Shown here piece after piece: positions 16,965 through 27,049 of a DNA stretch of 64,000 nucleotides (position 1 is the first letter of the stretch; each line of letters starts with the position of its first letter). Origin of the DNA: Hyphomicrobiaceae bacterium (GTDB lineage: Bacteria; Pseudomonadota; Alphaproteobacteria; Rhizobiales; Hyphomicrobiaceae); assembly GCA_041397645.1 (NCBI GenBank), contig JAWKWE010000004.1, positions 1,984,001 to 2,048,000 on the forward strand. The letters are read 5' to 3'. The notes beneath the pieces were generated by a model. It saw nothing but the letters and a program-made list of their open reading frames with translations. It was not told where the DNA came from and did not search any database. The position numbers and the translations under genes were made by a program.

Positions 16965-18206
16965 TTACGCCTTTGCCGCCTGGTGCACGCGCGCTTTATG
17001 TTCGTTGGCGATGAGCGCGGCGTCGGACAACTCAAGTGCTGTTTTGGACATCGCATCGGCTTCCTGCGTTAGGTCGTCAACCCCCATGCGTTTGAGCGCG
17101 CGCAAGACCTTTTGGAGCCGCACACCGATTTCGACGCTACCGGCACCGTCGCGCGCTATTGGCGTGAAAGCGTCGTTGACGATCTCCCGAGCCGTCAACG
17201 GCAGAGCGTGGAGGCGGTCGAAAGCAATCTTGTGGGTCTCTTCATCAGCTTGAAGTTTCGCCCATTTCTCGATCACCTCAACCAGTACGTTGAGAATATT
17301 CACCGCCGTTCCGGGATCGTTAACGGCAGGCGACAGCGCCCGATCGGCGGTTTCAGTTAGGTTGAGAATGTTGAAGCGCACGTCGCTATCGCTTTCCCGC
17401 GTGGAACCCAGCACGATGCAGCCGTTGATCGCGCTCGCCAACTCTGGCGTTTTCGCGTCCGCAGGCGTGACATAGGCAATCGGCGCCGTCGTTTCGACGT
17501 GTTCTCCTGGCCGCACAAACAGATAGATTTGGCAATCGTTCTCGCACGCCAGTTCCTGCAGGTTACCGAGCCCTAAATCCACCACGTAGCCGAAGCCGTC
17601 GGGAAAGACCGCGGCAGCATCTTCGCTCGGCGCTCCGTCCCAGGTGTTCGCCCCGAGTGCCCCTGCCGTCTTCGGCGTCAGTGATGAGAGCGCCGCATCG
17701 TGCAGGCGTTCAATGGTGTTGCTCAGTCGGCCGAGCTTCATCACGTGGTCAACCCAGTTGATGAACGACAGCAGCACGAAAATGACGATGGCGATCAGCC
17801 CAATGAAAAGGATGAAGCGGCCTGCGTGGCCGTAGTGAAACGCCTTGAGAGCCAGGATTCCGCAGATGGAATAGATGAAGGCAGCAATGAAAGCTGACAG
17901 AACGGTTTGCGCGGTACTGTCTGACAGGATGAACCGAGCGGCCCGCGGCGTGGACGTGGTCGAGGCCGAGGATGCTGCTGTGACGATGGCCGAAACGGTA
18001 AATGTGGCCACTGACAACATGCTGGAAGCAAAAATGCCAAATAGCGTGACCAGCGATTCCTCGCTGATATCGAGATCGAACTGCCCCTCGAAATGGTTGC
18101 CCAGCAGAAGCGCGGCGGCCGCTATAGCCACCGAGAACAAACTGGCTAAAGCCGGCCTGAACCAAAGTTTATGTCTTAAAAACAGGCGCAGACGCTGCAG
18201 AAGCAC
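16965..18206 (-). CDS. DUF2254 membrane protein
   Basis: The 413-residue product has four predicted TM spans in the first 150 residues. A large soluble C-terminal domain follows. It contains ALSPAVNDPGTA, the conserved DUF2254 motif. I chose GTG at 18206, which has AAGGGG 6 bp upstream, over a TTG at 18272. Function of the family is unknown. It is inserted between gap and the aldolase gene on the opposite strand. Confidence 0.87.
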   Translation of the reverse strand: MLLQRLRLFLRHKLWFRPALASLFSVAIAAAALLLGNHFEGQFDLDISEESLVTLFGIFASSMLSVATFTVSAIVTAASSASTTSTPRAARFILSDSTAQTVLSAFIAAFIYSICGILALKAFHYGHAGRFILFIGLIAIVIFVLLSFINWVDHVMKLGRLSNTIERLHDAALSSLTPKTAGALGANTWDGAPSEDAAAVFPDGFGYVVDLGLGNLQELACENDCQIYLFVRPGEHVETTAPIAYVTPADAKTPELASAINGCIVLGSTRESDSDVRFNILNLTETADRALSPAVNDPGTAVNILNVLVEVIEKWAKLQADEETHKIAFDRLHALPLTAREIVNDAFTPIARDGAGSVEIGVRLQKVLRALKRMGVDDLTQEADAMSKTALELSDAALIANEHKARVHQAAKA

Positions 18207-18385
18207 GCATTTCCCCTTGATTAACCGGAATTTCTTTCTAACCCATTTGCATAGCGCGCGCGTTTGCCGCAAGTGCTATCCCGTCCGACAGCAGCGCACA
18301 TTGCGATGCAGCCTTGGCGGCCCGCCCCATCCGCGCTAATGCGTTGCCGCCGATTTCGAGAACCAACCGGATCAGGGGAGCCGAC

Positions 18386-19420
18386 ATGTCCGAACGCCTT
18401 GAAGATATCGCGCGCGCAATGGTTGCGCCCGGCAAAGGAATTCTTGCCGCTGACGAAAGTTCCGGAACGATCAAAAAGCGCTTCGACAAGATCAACCTGA
18501 CGTCCACAGAGGATGCACGCCGCGACTACCGCGAAATGCTGTTCCGCTCCGCCGACGCCATGAAGAACTACGTTTCCGGTGTGATCCTGTACGACGAGAC
18601 CATCCGACAGAAGGCCAAGGACGGCACCACTCTCGTGGACGTCATGAAGGCTGCGGGCTCCATTCCCGGCATCAAAGTCGACACCGGCGCCAAACCGCTT
18701 GCCGGCCCGAGTTCCAAGATCGAGACCGTGACGGAAGGCCTTGATGGTTTGCGTGAACGCCTTGCGGACTACTACAAGCTCGGGGCTCGATTTGCAAAGT
18801 GGCGCGCCGTCATCACCATCGCTGACGGCTACCCGACCTGGAACTGCGTGAAGGCCAACGCCCATGCGCTCGCTCGCTACGCGGCGCTATGCCAGGAAGC
18901 CGGCATTGTGCCAATCGTTGAGCCAGAAGTGCTGATGGACGGCGAGCATTCGCAACACGACATTGCTGAGTGCGCGCGCGTTACGGAATGGACGCTGCGT
19001 GCTGTCTTCCGCGAGCTTTACGATGCGCGTGTAAACCTAGAGGGCATGGTCTTGAAGCCCAACATGGTCATCGCCGGGCAGAAGTGCACGAAGCAGGCTT
19101 CGGCGCAGGAAGTCGCCGAGCGCACCATCAAAGTTCTCAAAGCAACCGTGCCCTCCAGCGTACCGGGCATTGCGTTCCTATCGGGCGGCCAGTCCGACGA
19201 GGCGGCGACGGAGCACCTGTCGCTAATGAACGCCATTGGTAACCTGCCCTGGGCACTGACTTTCTCATATGGCCGCGCACTTCAGGCCGCTGCATTGCAG
19301 GCTTGGGGCGGCAAGGCTGAAAACGTCGCTGCCGGTCAGCGCGCATTCACGCATCGCGCCAAGATGAATTCGCTGGCAGCCCTCGGAAAGTGGGACGCCA
19401 AACTGGAGAAGGCGGCTTGA
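18386..19420 (+). CDS. fda: Class I fructose-bisphosphate aldolase
   Basis: The enzyme interconverts fructose-1,6-bisphosphate and triose phosphates by Schiff-base chemistry. Lys224 in MVLKPNMV is the expected Schiff-base lysine. GKGILAADESSGTIKKRF near the N-terminus and EPEVLMDGEHS are class I signatures. The ATG at 18386 is preceded by AGGGGAG and gives 344 residues. It is close to gap but separated by an opposing gene. Confidence 0.95.
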   Translation: MSERLEDIARAMVAPGKGILAADESSGTIKKRFDKINLTSTEDARRDYREMLFRSADAMKNYVSGVILYDETIRQKAKDGTTLVDVMKAAGSIPGIKVDTGAKPLAGPSSKIETVTEGLDGLRERLADYYKLGARFAKWRAVITIADGYPTWNCVKANAHALARYAALCQEAGIVPIVEPEVLMDGEHSQHDIAECARVTEWTLRAVFRELYDARVNLEGMVLKPNMVIAGQKCTKQASAQEVAERTIKVLKATVPSSVPGIAFLSGGQSDEAATEHLSLMNAIGNLPWALTFSYGRALQAAALQAWGGKAENVAAGQRAFTHRAKMNSLAALGKWDAKLEKAA

Positions 19421-19450
19421 GGCACTTTTCCAAGCCATGAAAATAAACAA

Positions 19451-19477
19451 GGCGGGCATCAGGGCCCGCCTTTTTTG
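19451..19477 (+). terminator. Rho-independent terminator after the aldolase gene
   Basis: GGCGGGC and GCCCGCC pair with a 6-base loop (19451-19470) and are followed by TTTTTTG. It lies 31 bp after the stop codon. It also faces the end of the convergent L,D-transpeptidase gene. Confidence 0.92.
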
Positions 19478-19500
19478 TTTCTTTGATTCCGGCTGATCCC

Positions 19501-21834
19501 TTAGTTGGCTACCAGACCGGACAGTGCATTGCTCATGATATCGTTCGTCGTTCTGGTGGACCGCCGCGCGGTCTGCTCTTTCTTTTTGTTCGACTTGCGC
19601 GACGAAGTTGTAGCCGGTTGCGGATTAACGTCCGTGCTTCCCGTAGACACGTCGACCTGATCGTCATCGATAGCCGCAACCGTATCGGCGCTATTGGCCG
19701 CCGGCGCACTATAACGGACGTTGCGGCCAGCCAACGCCGACAACAGCCGACCGTCGTTGCCATAAACATCAGAGTAGGTTCGCAGCTTGCCCTCTTCGTC
19801 GACCCGCGCCGTGAAGTACGCAAGATAGACGGGCAACGGCTTTTCAAGAGTGACGTCTCCACCGGAATTGAACATCCCGCGGACCTTTGCTGCCGACCAG
19901 CCCTTATCCTGCTCCAGCAGAACCTCTGCAAGACGCTCCGGATTTTGGACGCGTATACAGCCATGGCTCAGCGCGCGGAAAGATTGTTTGAACAGCGCCT
20001 TCTGCGTCGTGTCATGCATGTAGACATCGTGGCTATTGGGGAAACGGAACTTCACGTCGCCCAGCGGATTCTGCCCGCCCGGAGGCTGCGTAAAGGAGAA
20101 GCGTCGGATATCCACCTTGCTCCAGTCGATGCTATCGGGATCCACTGGTCGGCCGTTGAGCGTCGGCCGCAGACCGTAGGCCTTCAGCACGCGCCCACCG
20201 CCGCTTGATCCACCTCCGAACAGCTGGTCAAAGAAGCCACCGCCCGAGGCCTGTTTCAGCCGCGGCAGAAGCTCCTTCATTTTAATGCCGTCAGGTACGC
20301 CCCAGGTCGGACGGAACATGACGTACAGCATGGTCGAACTCAACATCGGCGTCGGCCAAGTGGTCTGACCGACAATGATGCGTTCCTCGAAAATCTTCTC
20401 GTCGCCTTTGTAGGCGCGAGCGACATATTCGGGGATGTTGTTCATCACATAGACTTCGCCGAGATCCTCCGGCAGCCAGCGCCAGCGTTCCATGTTGGCG
20501 ATGATGCGATCTATCTCCGCCTTGCCGTCGCGCTTCTTGGGCTTGCCTTCCGCGTTCAACGCAGCTCGGGTCGCAGAGTTGAGATATCCGTTGGCCTTGA
20601 TGCCTTTTTCCTGCTGAAACGCCTTCACAGCCTCCACCAGCACCGCATCGTAGACGTTTTCATCCTCGCTGTTTTCGGCAGGTGTCTTCAAGCGCTTGCG
20701 CAGTAGGGCAATATCGTCGTTTTCCTGTCCAGGCTTTACGGTGCCCTTTCGGGGAAGCTCAACCTTGAGAGCCTCGTCGATCTTTTCCTCATCCTGCGGC
20801 CCGCGCGCCTTCAGCATTGCCTGGCGCAACTTTTCAAACTGAGGATGCTTGGGATTGAGGCCCGTCAAGTAACTGCCGGGCGTTGCGCTGGCGGAAATCT
20901 CCGCGAGCACGTCGGCAGGCTGTTTCACGGGGGGCTGCATGTCCCAAATTCTGCTGACGGAAGCAGGTGTGACCCGGCCGCCGCGCGCGTAGCGAGCGTA
21001 TCTCAGCACTGCGAGCGACAGCTTGGCTTCTGCGGTTCCCTGATCGGCGCTCGGCGCCCCTGCAGCCAGCTCGGGCAGTTCAAACGCCGAAGCATCGAGC
21101 CCCCAATCGTCGGCCTTGCGGATTTCGGCAATCGCTTCGTTGGCTTTGGATGAGAGCGCGCCGTCCTTGATCCATAGAGGTGCAGGATGCTCGCCGTAGT
21201 ACTGGTTCAAAGCCTCCACATCGTCCTTGTCGAAGCCTTTGACGAAAGTCTTATCGGATAACTTCTCCACGGCGGCGGCGACTACGGCGGCTACCGCAGG
21301 ATCGACAGGCGGAGCGGCCGCGGCGGTTGTTTCAGTTGCAGGTGCGTCCGTTGCCGTTGCGTTGTTCGTCTTTGTCTCATCGGGCGAGGCGCTTGGGCTG
21401 GCAGGAGCTGTCGACGCCGCCGCATCTGCGGGTTTCGCGTCTTCCGACTTTGCGTCTTCGGTTGCCGCAGGGCTCGGAGCGGCAGCTGCATCTTGCTTGG
21501 CGTCACCGCTTGGCGGTGTCGCTGCCTGATCCTTATTCGCTTGGTCCTCCTTGCCGGCGTCTGCCGTTCCTGGCGCAGCAGCGTCAGGCTTGCTGGCGTC
21601 AGCCGCTTCAGGCTTGGCGGCCTCGTCCAGCTTATCGGTCACTTCCGAGGCCGGTGATGCATCAGGCGGAGCCGGTGTTGCAGCTGTTGTGGAAGAAGAC
21701 GTTCCCGTCTCGCTCGTCGTGCTGGCGGAACCGCCTTCTGCGGAAGGTTCCGCGATGACAGGTGTCGCCACCAACGCGGCGGCCGTTGCAAAACCAGCCA
21801 TCCACGATGCGCGCATCACCGCCTTCGTACCCAT
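19501..21834 (-). CDS. YcbB-type L,D-transpeptidase with long Ala/Thr/Asp-rich linker
   Basis: This is a periplasmic peptidoglycan cross-linking enzyme that makes 3-3 links. A signal peptide ends near PVIAEP. A low-complexity Ala/Pro/Asp/Lys-rich stretch follows to about residue 180. Next come a peptidoglycan-binding-like segment and a YkuD catalytic domain with the Cys in SHGCIRVQNPERLA. I used the ATG at 21834 (777 residues). A shorter paralog lies at 29169-30956. Confidence 0.9.
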   Translation of the reverse strand: MGTKAVMRASWMAGFATAAALVATPVIAEPSAEGGSASTTSETGTSSSTTAATPAPPDASPASEVTDKLDEAAKPEAADASKPDAAAPGTADAGKEDQANKDQAATPPSGDAKQDAAAAPSPAATEDAKSEDAKPADAAASTAPASPSASPDETKTNNATATDAPATETTAAAAPPVDPAVAAVVAAAVEKLSDKTFVKGFDKDDVEALNQYYGEHPAPLWIKDGALSSKANEAIAEIRKADDWGLDASAFELPELAAGAPSADQGTAEAKLSLAVLRYARYARGGRVTPASVSRIWDMQPPVKQPADVLAEISASATPGSYLTGLNPKHPQFEKLRQAMLKARGPQDEEKIDEALKVELPRKGTVKPGQENDDIALLRKRLKTPAENSEDENVYDAVLVEAVKAFQQEKGIKANGYLNSATRAALNAEGKPKKRDGKAEIDRIIANMERWRWLPEDLGEVYVMNNIPEYVARAYKGDEKIFEERIIVGQTTWPTPMLSSTMLYVMFRPTWGVPDGIKMKELLPRLKQASGGGFFDQLFGGGSSGGGRVLKAYGLRPTLNGRPVDPDSIDWSKVDIRRFSFTQPPGGQNPLGDVKFRFPNSHDVYMHDTTQKALFKQSFRALSHGCIRVQNPERLAEVLLEQDKGWSAAKVRGMFNSGGDVTLEKPLPVYLAYFTARVDEEGKLRTYSDVYGNDGRLLSALAGRNVRYSAPAANSADTVAAIDDDQVDVSTGSTDVNPQPATTSSRKSNKKKEQTARRSTRTTNDIMSNALSGLVAN

Positions 21835-22164
21835 ATCCGGTCGCTCCAAAATTGCTTCAAATGTGGCGGACTTGAAAAGTGATCTCGCCCCCTACTGCCC
21901 ATACCGGCCCAGCAAGATGGCATATTCTAGCCCGTTGCCCCAGATTTCACAGCACCATGGCTGCATCGCCACCGTGGGTAAACCGCACGGGGGTCATTAA
22001 ACCTCGAAATGATTTGGGTGTGGCACTGAAGACTCGGGGCATCTACTTAAGAGCTCGCGGAACCGTGATCTGAAACCATGGGGAAAATCCCAGCGCCTCG
22101 GTCGGGTTCTTTTTTCCGCCTCATTCCGCCGCGATAGCCGCAGCCTCAATTCCGGGAGATTATC
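21835..22164. other. Divergent intergenic region
   Basis: This 330-bp gap separates the L,D-transpeptidase from the ThiE-like gene. It must hold both promoters. I see no gene, strong repeat or riboswitch in it. Confidence 0.5.
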
Positions 22165-22812
22165 TTGGCCGTGTCAGAGCTTTACCTCATCGCCGAGATT
22201 GGCGGATCGACGCCCGATTCAAATCGCGCCCGGATTGCCGCTGCCCTTGGGGCCGCAAGCATCCCCAGCGTGCTGTTGCGTCCCGTTCCGGGAGGCAGCC
22301 TCGAAGCGGGCCGCGTGAAACCGCTCGTGGAAGAGGTTCAAGCGAAAGGGGTCGCCGCGCTTGTGGCTGACGATGCGGAACTTGCGCGGGTGGTTCGCGC
22401 CGACGGCGTGCACCTTTCCTGGAGCAAGGACCAGACCGGCCGGATGACGGAAGCGCGCGAAATTCTCGGAGGCCGCTATATGTTGGGCGCGGATGCGGGT
22501 CGCTCTCGCGATGACGCCATGACATTGGGCGAGATGGGAGCCGACTATGTCGGCTTCGGTATTCCACCCCATGTTGAGGATCGGGCAGCCGCATTTGCGC
22601 GCCAATGCAATCTGCTTTCTTGGTGGGCAGAAATCTTCGAACCACCTTGCGTCGCCCTCGATGTGCCTGACGCAGAAGCAGCGGGTCATGCCGCACGCGC
22701 CAACGCCGACTTCGTGTCTGTTACACTCAGCCCCGATATGACGCCAGAGGATGCGGCCGCGTTGGTCAAGACCTTCTCCATTGTCATCGGAAGTGCCAAA
22801 ATCCCTGCATGA
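22165..22812 (+). CDS. Degenerate thiamine-phosphate-synthase (ThiE/TenI)-like protein
   Basis: The 215-residue product follows the ThiE/TenI barrel pattern: ADGVHLSW corresponds to the GVHLGQ strand and GADYVGFG to the phosphate-binding region. Key catalytic positions (GQxD, GxSxH) are missing. It is therefore probably not a true thiamine phosphate synthase. The TTG at 22165 has GGGAG 6 bp upstream; GTG at 22171 is an alternative. It overlaps the Sel1 gene by 4 bp. Confidence 0.75.
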   Translation: MAVSELYLIAEIGGSTPDSNRARIAAALGAASIPSVLLRPVPGGSLEAGRVKPLVEEVQAKGVAALVADDAELARVVRADGVHLSWSKDQTGRMTEAREILGGRYMLGADAGRSRDDAMTLGEMGADYVGFGIPPHVEDRAAAFARQCNLLSWWAEIFEPPCVALDVPDAEAAGHAARANADFVSVTLSPDMTPEDAAALVKTFSIVIGSAKIPA

Positions 22813-23933
22813 GACGCGTTGTTGTCATACGCACCTGTACGCTAGGCGTTCTCTCGCTGGCCTTGAGTTGCATGAGCGCGATTGCATCGCGCGCCGAAAG
22901 TAGCTCGTGGTCACAGCGGATCGAAACGCCCGACGATCAAAAGGCGCCGGCCGCCAAGAAGACCCCGCCAGAGAAAACTCCGCCCAAGAACAAGCCCGCT
23001 AGTGCCGCCAAGCCTTCACCGGCGGCGCAAAAACCAGCTACGACCACGATCTCCAAGACTGTGCCGAGCACCGTGCCGGCAACAGGCGAAGACGCGGCCT
23101 ATATGGCCTTCGACCAAGGACAATATCTCACCGCGCTGAAGTTAGCTCAGGAAGCCGCCGGCCGAGGGGATGCAACTGCAAACACTCTGATAGGCCGCAT
23201 CTATGAGGAGGGCTTGGGCGTTCCCCAGGACTCCAAGACCGCCGCCAACTGGTACACACGCGGTGCCGAGCTGGGAGATATTCCCGCAACGTTTGAGCTG
23301 GCCATGCTGTTGGCCCAAGGCAAGGGTGTGGAGAAAAATCGTGAGGCCGCCGCTCAGCTGTTTGAGAAGGCGGCTTTAACCGGACACGCACTCGCAAATT
23401 ACAATCTCGGGCTTCTGTTTCTCAAAGGTGATGGCAAGCCACAAAATCCCTATCGCGCGCTTGATCACATCCGATTTGCCGCCGAGAAAGGCGTAGCGCA
23501 AGCGCAGTACGATTTGTCAGCCATGTACCAAAAAGGCGAAGGCACACAGCCCAATGCCCTGGAGGCCGCCAAGTGGTTGTCGCGCGCCGCCGCGCAAGGG
23601 CTCGATGTCGCCCAGTACGATTATGCGATCATGCTTCTAAAGGGCTTCGGCCTGACGCGCGACGAGCCCAAGGCCATCGCATACCTCAAAGCCGCGGCCG
23701 AAAAAGGACTGCCGGGAGCCCAGAACCGTCTTGCTTGGGTCATTATGGAAGGCGTGGGCACGAACAAGGATCCGGTTGAAGCCGCCAAATGGCGCTTCAT
23801 CGCCAAGCATAACGGCTTCGCGGATGAGAAGCTTGATGCGGCAATCGCCAAGTTCTCGAAGGCTGATCTGGCAAAGGCGCAAAAAGCTGCCGCCGATTGG
23901 TCCGACCGCATCCAAGTCCAGCCTATCGAGTAA
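22809..23933 (+). CDS. Sel1-repeat (TPR-like) secreted protein
   Basis: A signal peptide is followed by a Lys/Pro/Ala-rich linker (about 40-95). At least six Sel1-like repeats follow from about residue 100 (pattern AxxxLGxxYxxGxGVxxDxxxAxxWxxxAA). Such proteins scaffold envelope complexes in the periplasm. Its ATG overlaps the stop of the ThiE-like gene (ATGA). The partner is unknown. Confidence 0.88.
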   Translation: MRRVVVIRTCTLGVLSLALSCMSAIASRAESSSWSQRIETPDDQKAPAAKKTPPEKTPPKNKPASAAKPSPAAQKPATTTISKTVPSTVPATGEDAAYMAFDQGQYLTALKLAQEAAGRGDATANTLIGRIYEEGLGVPQDSKTAANWYTRGAELGDIPATFELAMLLAQGKGVEKNREAAAQLFEKAALTGHALANYNLGLLFLKGDGKPQNPYRALDHIRFAAEKGVAQAQYDLSAMYQKGEGTQPNALEAAKWLSRAAAQGLDVAQYDYAIMLLKGFGLTRDEPKAIAYLKAAAEKGLPGAQNRLAWVIMEGVGTNKDPVEAAKWRFIAKHNGFADEKLDAAIAKFSKADLAKAQKAAADWSDRIQVQPIE

Positions 23934-24054
23934 CATCACGGCATAATTCTAGCCATTCGGCGGAATGCGTTGGCGGCGAAGGGCAGCTATTGCTTGGGTC
24001 CGAAGACTGTCGAGCGCATACCTTTGTGCAGGTCAGCCGCAAGGAACCTAGAAT

Positions 24055-24864
24055 ATGACGCAGAACTACCGGCTTCACCCCCTGATCCTCGGCGAAGCTG
24101 ACGTCGGCAGCGCGCTCGACGTATTTTGGGGGATGAATAAGGAACAGGGCCGCGTGACGGTTCCGGTCTATGCGTTTCTCATCGAGGGCGGGCCCCATCC
24201 CATTCTCATCGACACCGGTATGCGCGATGCCGAACGCGCAATGGCCATTCATAGACTTGGACCGCATCGCCTTCCACCGGGAATGTCCCTGTCTGAGCAA
24301 CTCGCCCCGCATGGATTACGGCCTGAGGACATCGGCACAGTCGTCCTCACGCACCTGCACTACGATCATTCTGGCGGTTTGGAATTGCTGTCCAATGCGC
24401 GGATCGTCGTTCAACGTAGCGAGCTTGCCGCCGCTGCCACTCCGATAGGACCGCGCACGCTCGACATTGGCTCACGCGAATTGTTCTATGACCGCAAGGA
24501 CATCGCCGCCTTGATCGACCCAATGTGGGATCGCGTTGAACTCATCGAAGGTGACTGCGAGCTCTTCCCCGGTATCGAGTGTATTTTCTACCCCAACACC
24601 CATACGCCCGGCAGTCAGTGCGTTTTCGTTCAAACGGAGGATGGCGTCATCGGCTGCGTCGGCGACATCGTGCGCAAGGTCGACACCAACGTGCGCAAAG
24701 GAATTCCGCCGGGCATCTACTACGACCTGGAGCAAATGCAGCGGGCCATGCGCGACATCGCAATGCGCTGCGACATTGTCTATCCCGCGCACGATCCTCT
24801 CGTCATGGAACCGGACAGAGAAAAGCGGTTGGCTGCCTTAAGCCCCGGCAAGCCGTGGCCGTGA
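24055..24864 (+). CDS. Metallo-beta-lactamase-fold hydrolase, N-acyl-homoserine lactonase-like
   Basis: The 269-residue enzyme has HLHYDHSGG (His100, His102, Asp104, His105) binding two zincs. NTHTPGSQ, GDIV and YPAHDP supply the remaining ligands. Overall organisation resembles AttM/AiiB lactonases, which open the lactone ring of quorum-sensing signals. Activity on such lactones is inferred, not shown. AAGGAA precedes the ATG. Confidence 0.82.
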   Translation: MTQNYRLHPLILGEADVGSALDVFWGMNKEQGRVTVPVYAFLIEGGPHPILIDTGMRDAERAMAIHRLGPHRLPPGMSLSEQLAPHGLRPEDIGTVVLTHLHYDHSGGLELLSNARIVVQRSELAAAATPIGPRTLDIGSRELFYDRKDIAALIDPMWDRVELIEGDCELFPGIECIFYPNTHTPGSQCVFVQTEDGVIGCVGDIVRKVDTNVRKGIPPGIYYDLEQMQRAMRDIAMRCDIVYPAHDPLVMEPDREKRLAALSPGKPWP

Positions 24865-24870
24865 ATCTGG

Positions 24871-25659
24871 CTATGCGTTCACCAGCGGCAGAAGCAGCTT
24901 ATTGAGCGTACTGTTGGATGCCATGACGTCGCCGGTTTCCAGCATCTTGTCGGCGCCGCTGAGATCGCTGACGAAGCCGCCGGCCTCACGCACGATGACG
25001 ATGCCTGCCGCCATGTCCCAAGGCTTGAGGTTGCGTTCCCAATAGGCGTCGAAACGGCCCGCCGCCGTGAAGGCGAGATCGAGCGCGGCAGATCCGGTGC
25101 GCCGGATGCCCGCGACCTCCTTCATCACCGTGTCCATTTCCTTGAGAAACTTTGGATGTCCCGGTCGGCCGCGATGTGGAATACCCGTCGAGATCAGAGT
25201 ATCGGCAAGGGTCTTGCGCGCCGCAACCCGCAAACGCCGATCGTTGAGATAGGCGCCCTTGCCCTTTTCGGCGGTGTAGAGCTCGTCCGTCGCGGGATTA
25301 TAGATTACGCCTGCCACGAGCTGCCCCTCGCGCTCCAGGCCAATCGAGATCGCGAACAGCGGCATCGAGTGCAAAAAGTTCGTCGTACCATCGAGCGGAT
25401 CAACCAGCCATCGGTGCGTCGTGTCGGCGCCTTCGATGAAACCGCGTTCTTCCATCAGGAAACTGTAGCCGGGTCGCGCCTTCGACAGCTCTTTGAAGAT
25501 GATGTCCTCGGCCTTGTGGTCTGCCGCAGAAACGAAGTTCGCAGGCCCCTTTACGGATACCTGAAGCTGCTCGACCTCGCCGAGGTCGCGAGCCAGGCTA
25601 CGGCCGGCCTTACGCGCGGCCGTGATCATGACGTTGAGGAGCGGCGAAACGTTGGCCAT
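24871..25659 (-). CDS. suhB: Inositol monophosphatase family protein (SuhB-like)
   Basis: The enzyme belongs to the Mg-dependent, Li-sensitive phosphatases. MEER, WLVDPLDGTTNF and WDMAAGIVIVREAGG give the metal-binding residues in order. The ATG at 25659 (MANVSPLLNVM, 262 residues) fits family length. It converges on the lactonase-like gene with 6 bp between stops. Confidence 0.93.
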   Translation of the reverse strand: MANVSPLLNVMITAARKAGRSLARDLGEVEQLQVSVKGPANFVSAADHKAEDIIFKELSKARPGYSFLMEERGFIEGADTTHRWLVDPLDGTTNFLHSMPLFAISIGLEREGQLVAGVIYNPATDELYTAEKGKGAYLNDRRLRVAARKTLADTLISTGIPHRGRPGHPKFLKEMDTVMKEVAGIRRTGSAALDLAFTAAGRFDAYWERNLKPWDMAAGIVIVREAGGFVSDLSGADKMLETGDVMASNSTLNKLLLPLVNA

Positions 25660-25937
25660 GAGATTTCTGCAAATTTCCAAAGAGCAAGGGCCGGATCGGC
25701 CAAGATGGGCCGCCAGTGACATTGGTGACGACCTTACGGATGGGTGGGGTGGTGACTAGCCGCTTCACACTGCCAGCGCAAGGCGGCGATGAGCGCACAC
25801 CCATAAACCCGGCCAACATTACGGAATTTCCGACTTCTGGCGCGTTGCGACCCAGCCTTCAGGTGCTACCCTGCCTTCAGGAAATGCGAGCGGCCCAAAA
25901 CAGAACAAGAGGCCGCAGGCGCAACGGGGAGAATACC

Positions 25938-26762
25938 ATGAGCGAACATTTCGAAGCCTATACGCTCGGCAATACGTCGGAAGAATACAGACGATTGCGC
26001 ATGCAGGCTCTCGCCTGGGAGGAAGCCACCCGGCGCGCCATCGTTAAAGCCGGACTGGGCGAGCGAGCGCGCTGCCTCGATGTCGGCTGCGGTCCCGGCG
26101 AAGTGATGCGGCTTTTGCGCGAGATGACTGGGCCGGACAGCCACATCACCGGTGTGGATCGCGACGGCAAGATCGGGCGCGAAGCGCTCGCTACGCTGAA
26201 GGCGGTCTACGGAGACAACTTCGCTTTTCACGAGCTTGATCTTGCGAGCGAAGCGCAAATTCCGGGTGGACCGTACGATTTTATATTCGCGCGATTTGTC
26301 GTGTTTCATCAGCGCGATCAGGTTGCGTTACTCCGCAAGCTCTGGGGCCTGCTCAAACCCGGCGGCAAGTTGCTGGTGATGGACGCAGATATCCTTGCAC
26401 CGATGAGCGTGTGGCCGGCGTGGTCGGATGAAATCGTCGCATTCATCCAGAACACTCTTAAGGGCGCGGGACTCGATCTGGCCACCGGGCGGCGGATGCC
26501 CGAGTGGTTTCTTCAAGCCGGCATAGGGCCCCACGACGGGCTTGACGCTTCGACCATCCTGCTGCCAGCGCCCGAGGTTGCAACATTCGCGAATGTGGTC
26601 GCCACAAGTCTATTGCCGGCCGCGCTTCAGATGGGCACGACCACCCAGCCAGCGTTCGACGCCATGGTTGCCAAAGTCAAAGAGGAAGGCGCCAAGGAAA
26701 AGGCTTGGATGTACTGGCCGATCGTCATCGCGACGTGGAAGACCAAGCCGCACACCTCCTGA
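25938..26762 (+). CDS. SAM-dependent methyltransferase
   Basis: The 274-residue product is a class I methyltransferase. LDVGCGPGEVMRLL is motif I, GVDRDGK follows as the acidic SAM contact, and LLRKLWGLLKPGGKLLVMDAD is the post-III region. The ATG at 25938 has GGGGAGAA upstream. Substrate unknown; C-terminal half resembles small-molecule methyltransferases. Confidence 0.85.
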   Translation: MSEHFEAYTLGNTSEEYRRLRMQALAWEEATRRAIVKAGLGERARCLDVGCGPGEVMRLLREMTGPDSHITGVDRDGKIGREALATLKAVYGDNFAFHELDLASEAQIPGGPYDFIFARFVVFHQRDQVALLRKLWGLLKPGGKLLVMDADILAPMSVWPAWSDEIVAFIQNTLKGAGLDLATGRRMPEWFLQAGIGPHDGLDASTILLPAPEVATFANVVATSLLPAALQMGTTTQPAFDAMVAKVKEEGAKEKAWMYWPIVIATWKTKPHTS

Positions 26763-27049
26763 GTTTCCAGCCCTCATCCGCGAGTTTTTGCCTGTGTGTC
26801 GCAACACTGTCATGCGGCGGGAACTCTTTGGGAAGCACAATCAGCACCGGGTGCTTTCGCCAATGGCACACCGGACTGAGAGTGTTGGCTTTTGGCCAAA
26901 TCGCCGTGCGCGCAGCATCACACGTGACACCAAGGCCACATTTTGGTGTTGCAACGGCATGATCTTGCCCGTTTTCGCTGCCATTGCGTTCGGGTATTGT
27001 GGACGTTCGCGCGGGGGCGAGGGAGCAACACCGGGGAGAGACGAGGCAC

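Noticed and set aside
21835..22164. TPP riboswitch before the ThiE-like gene
   Set aside because: No CUGAGA-type element is present and the protein has lost thiamine-synthase motifs.
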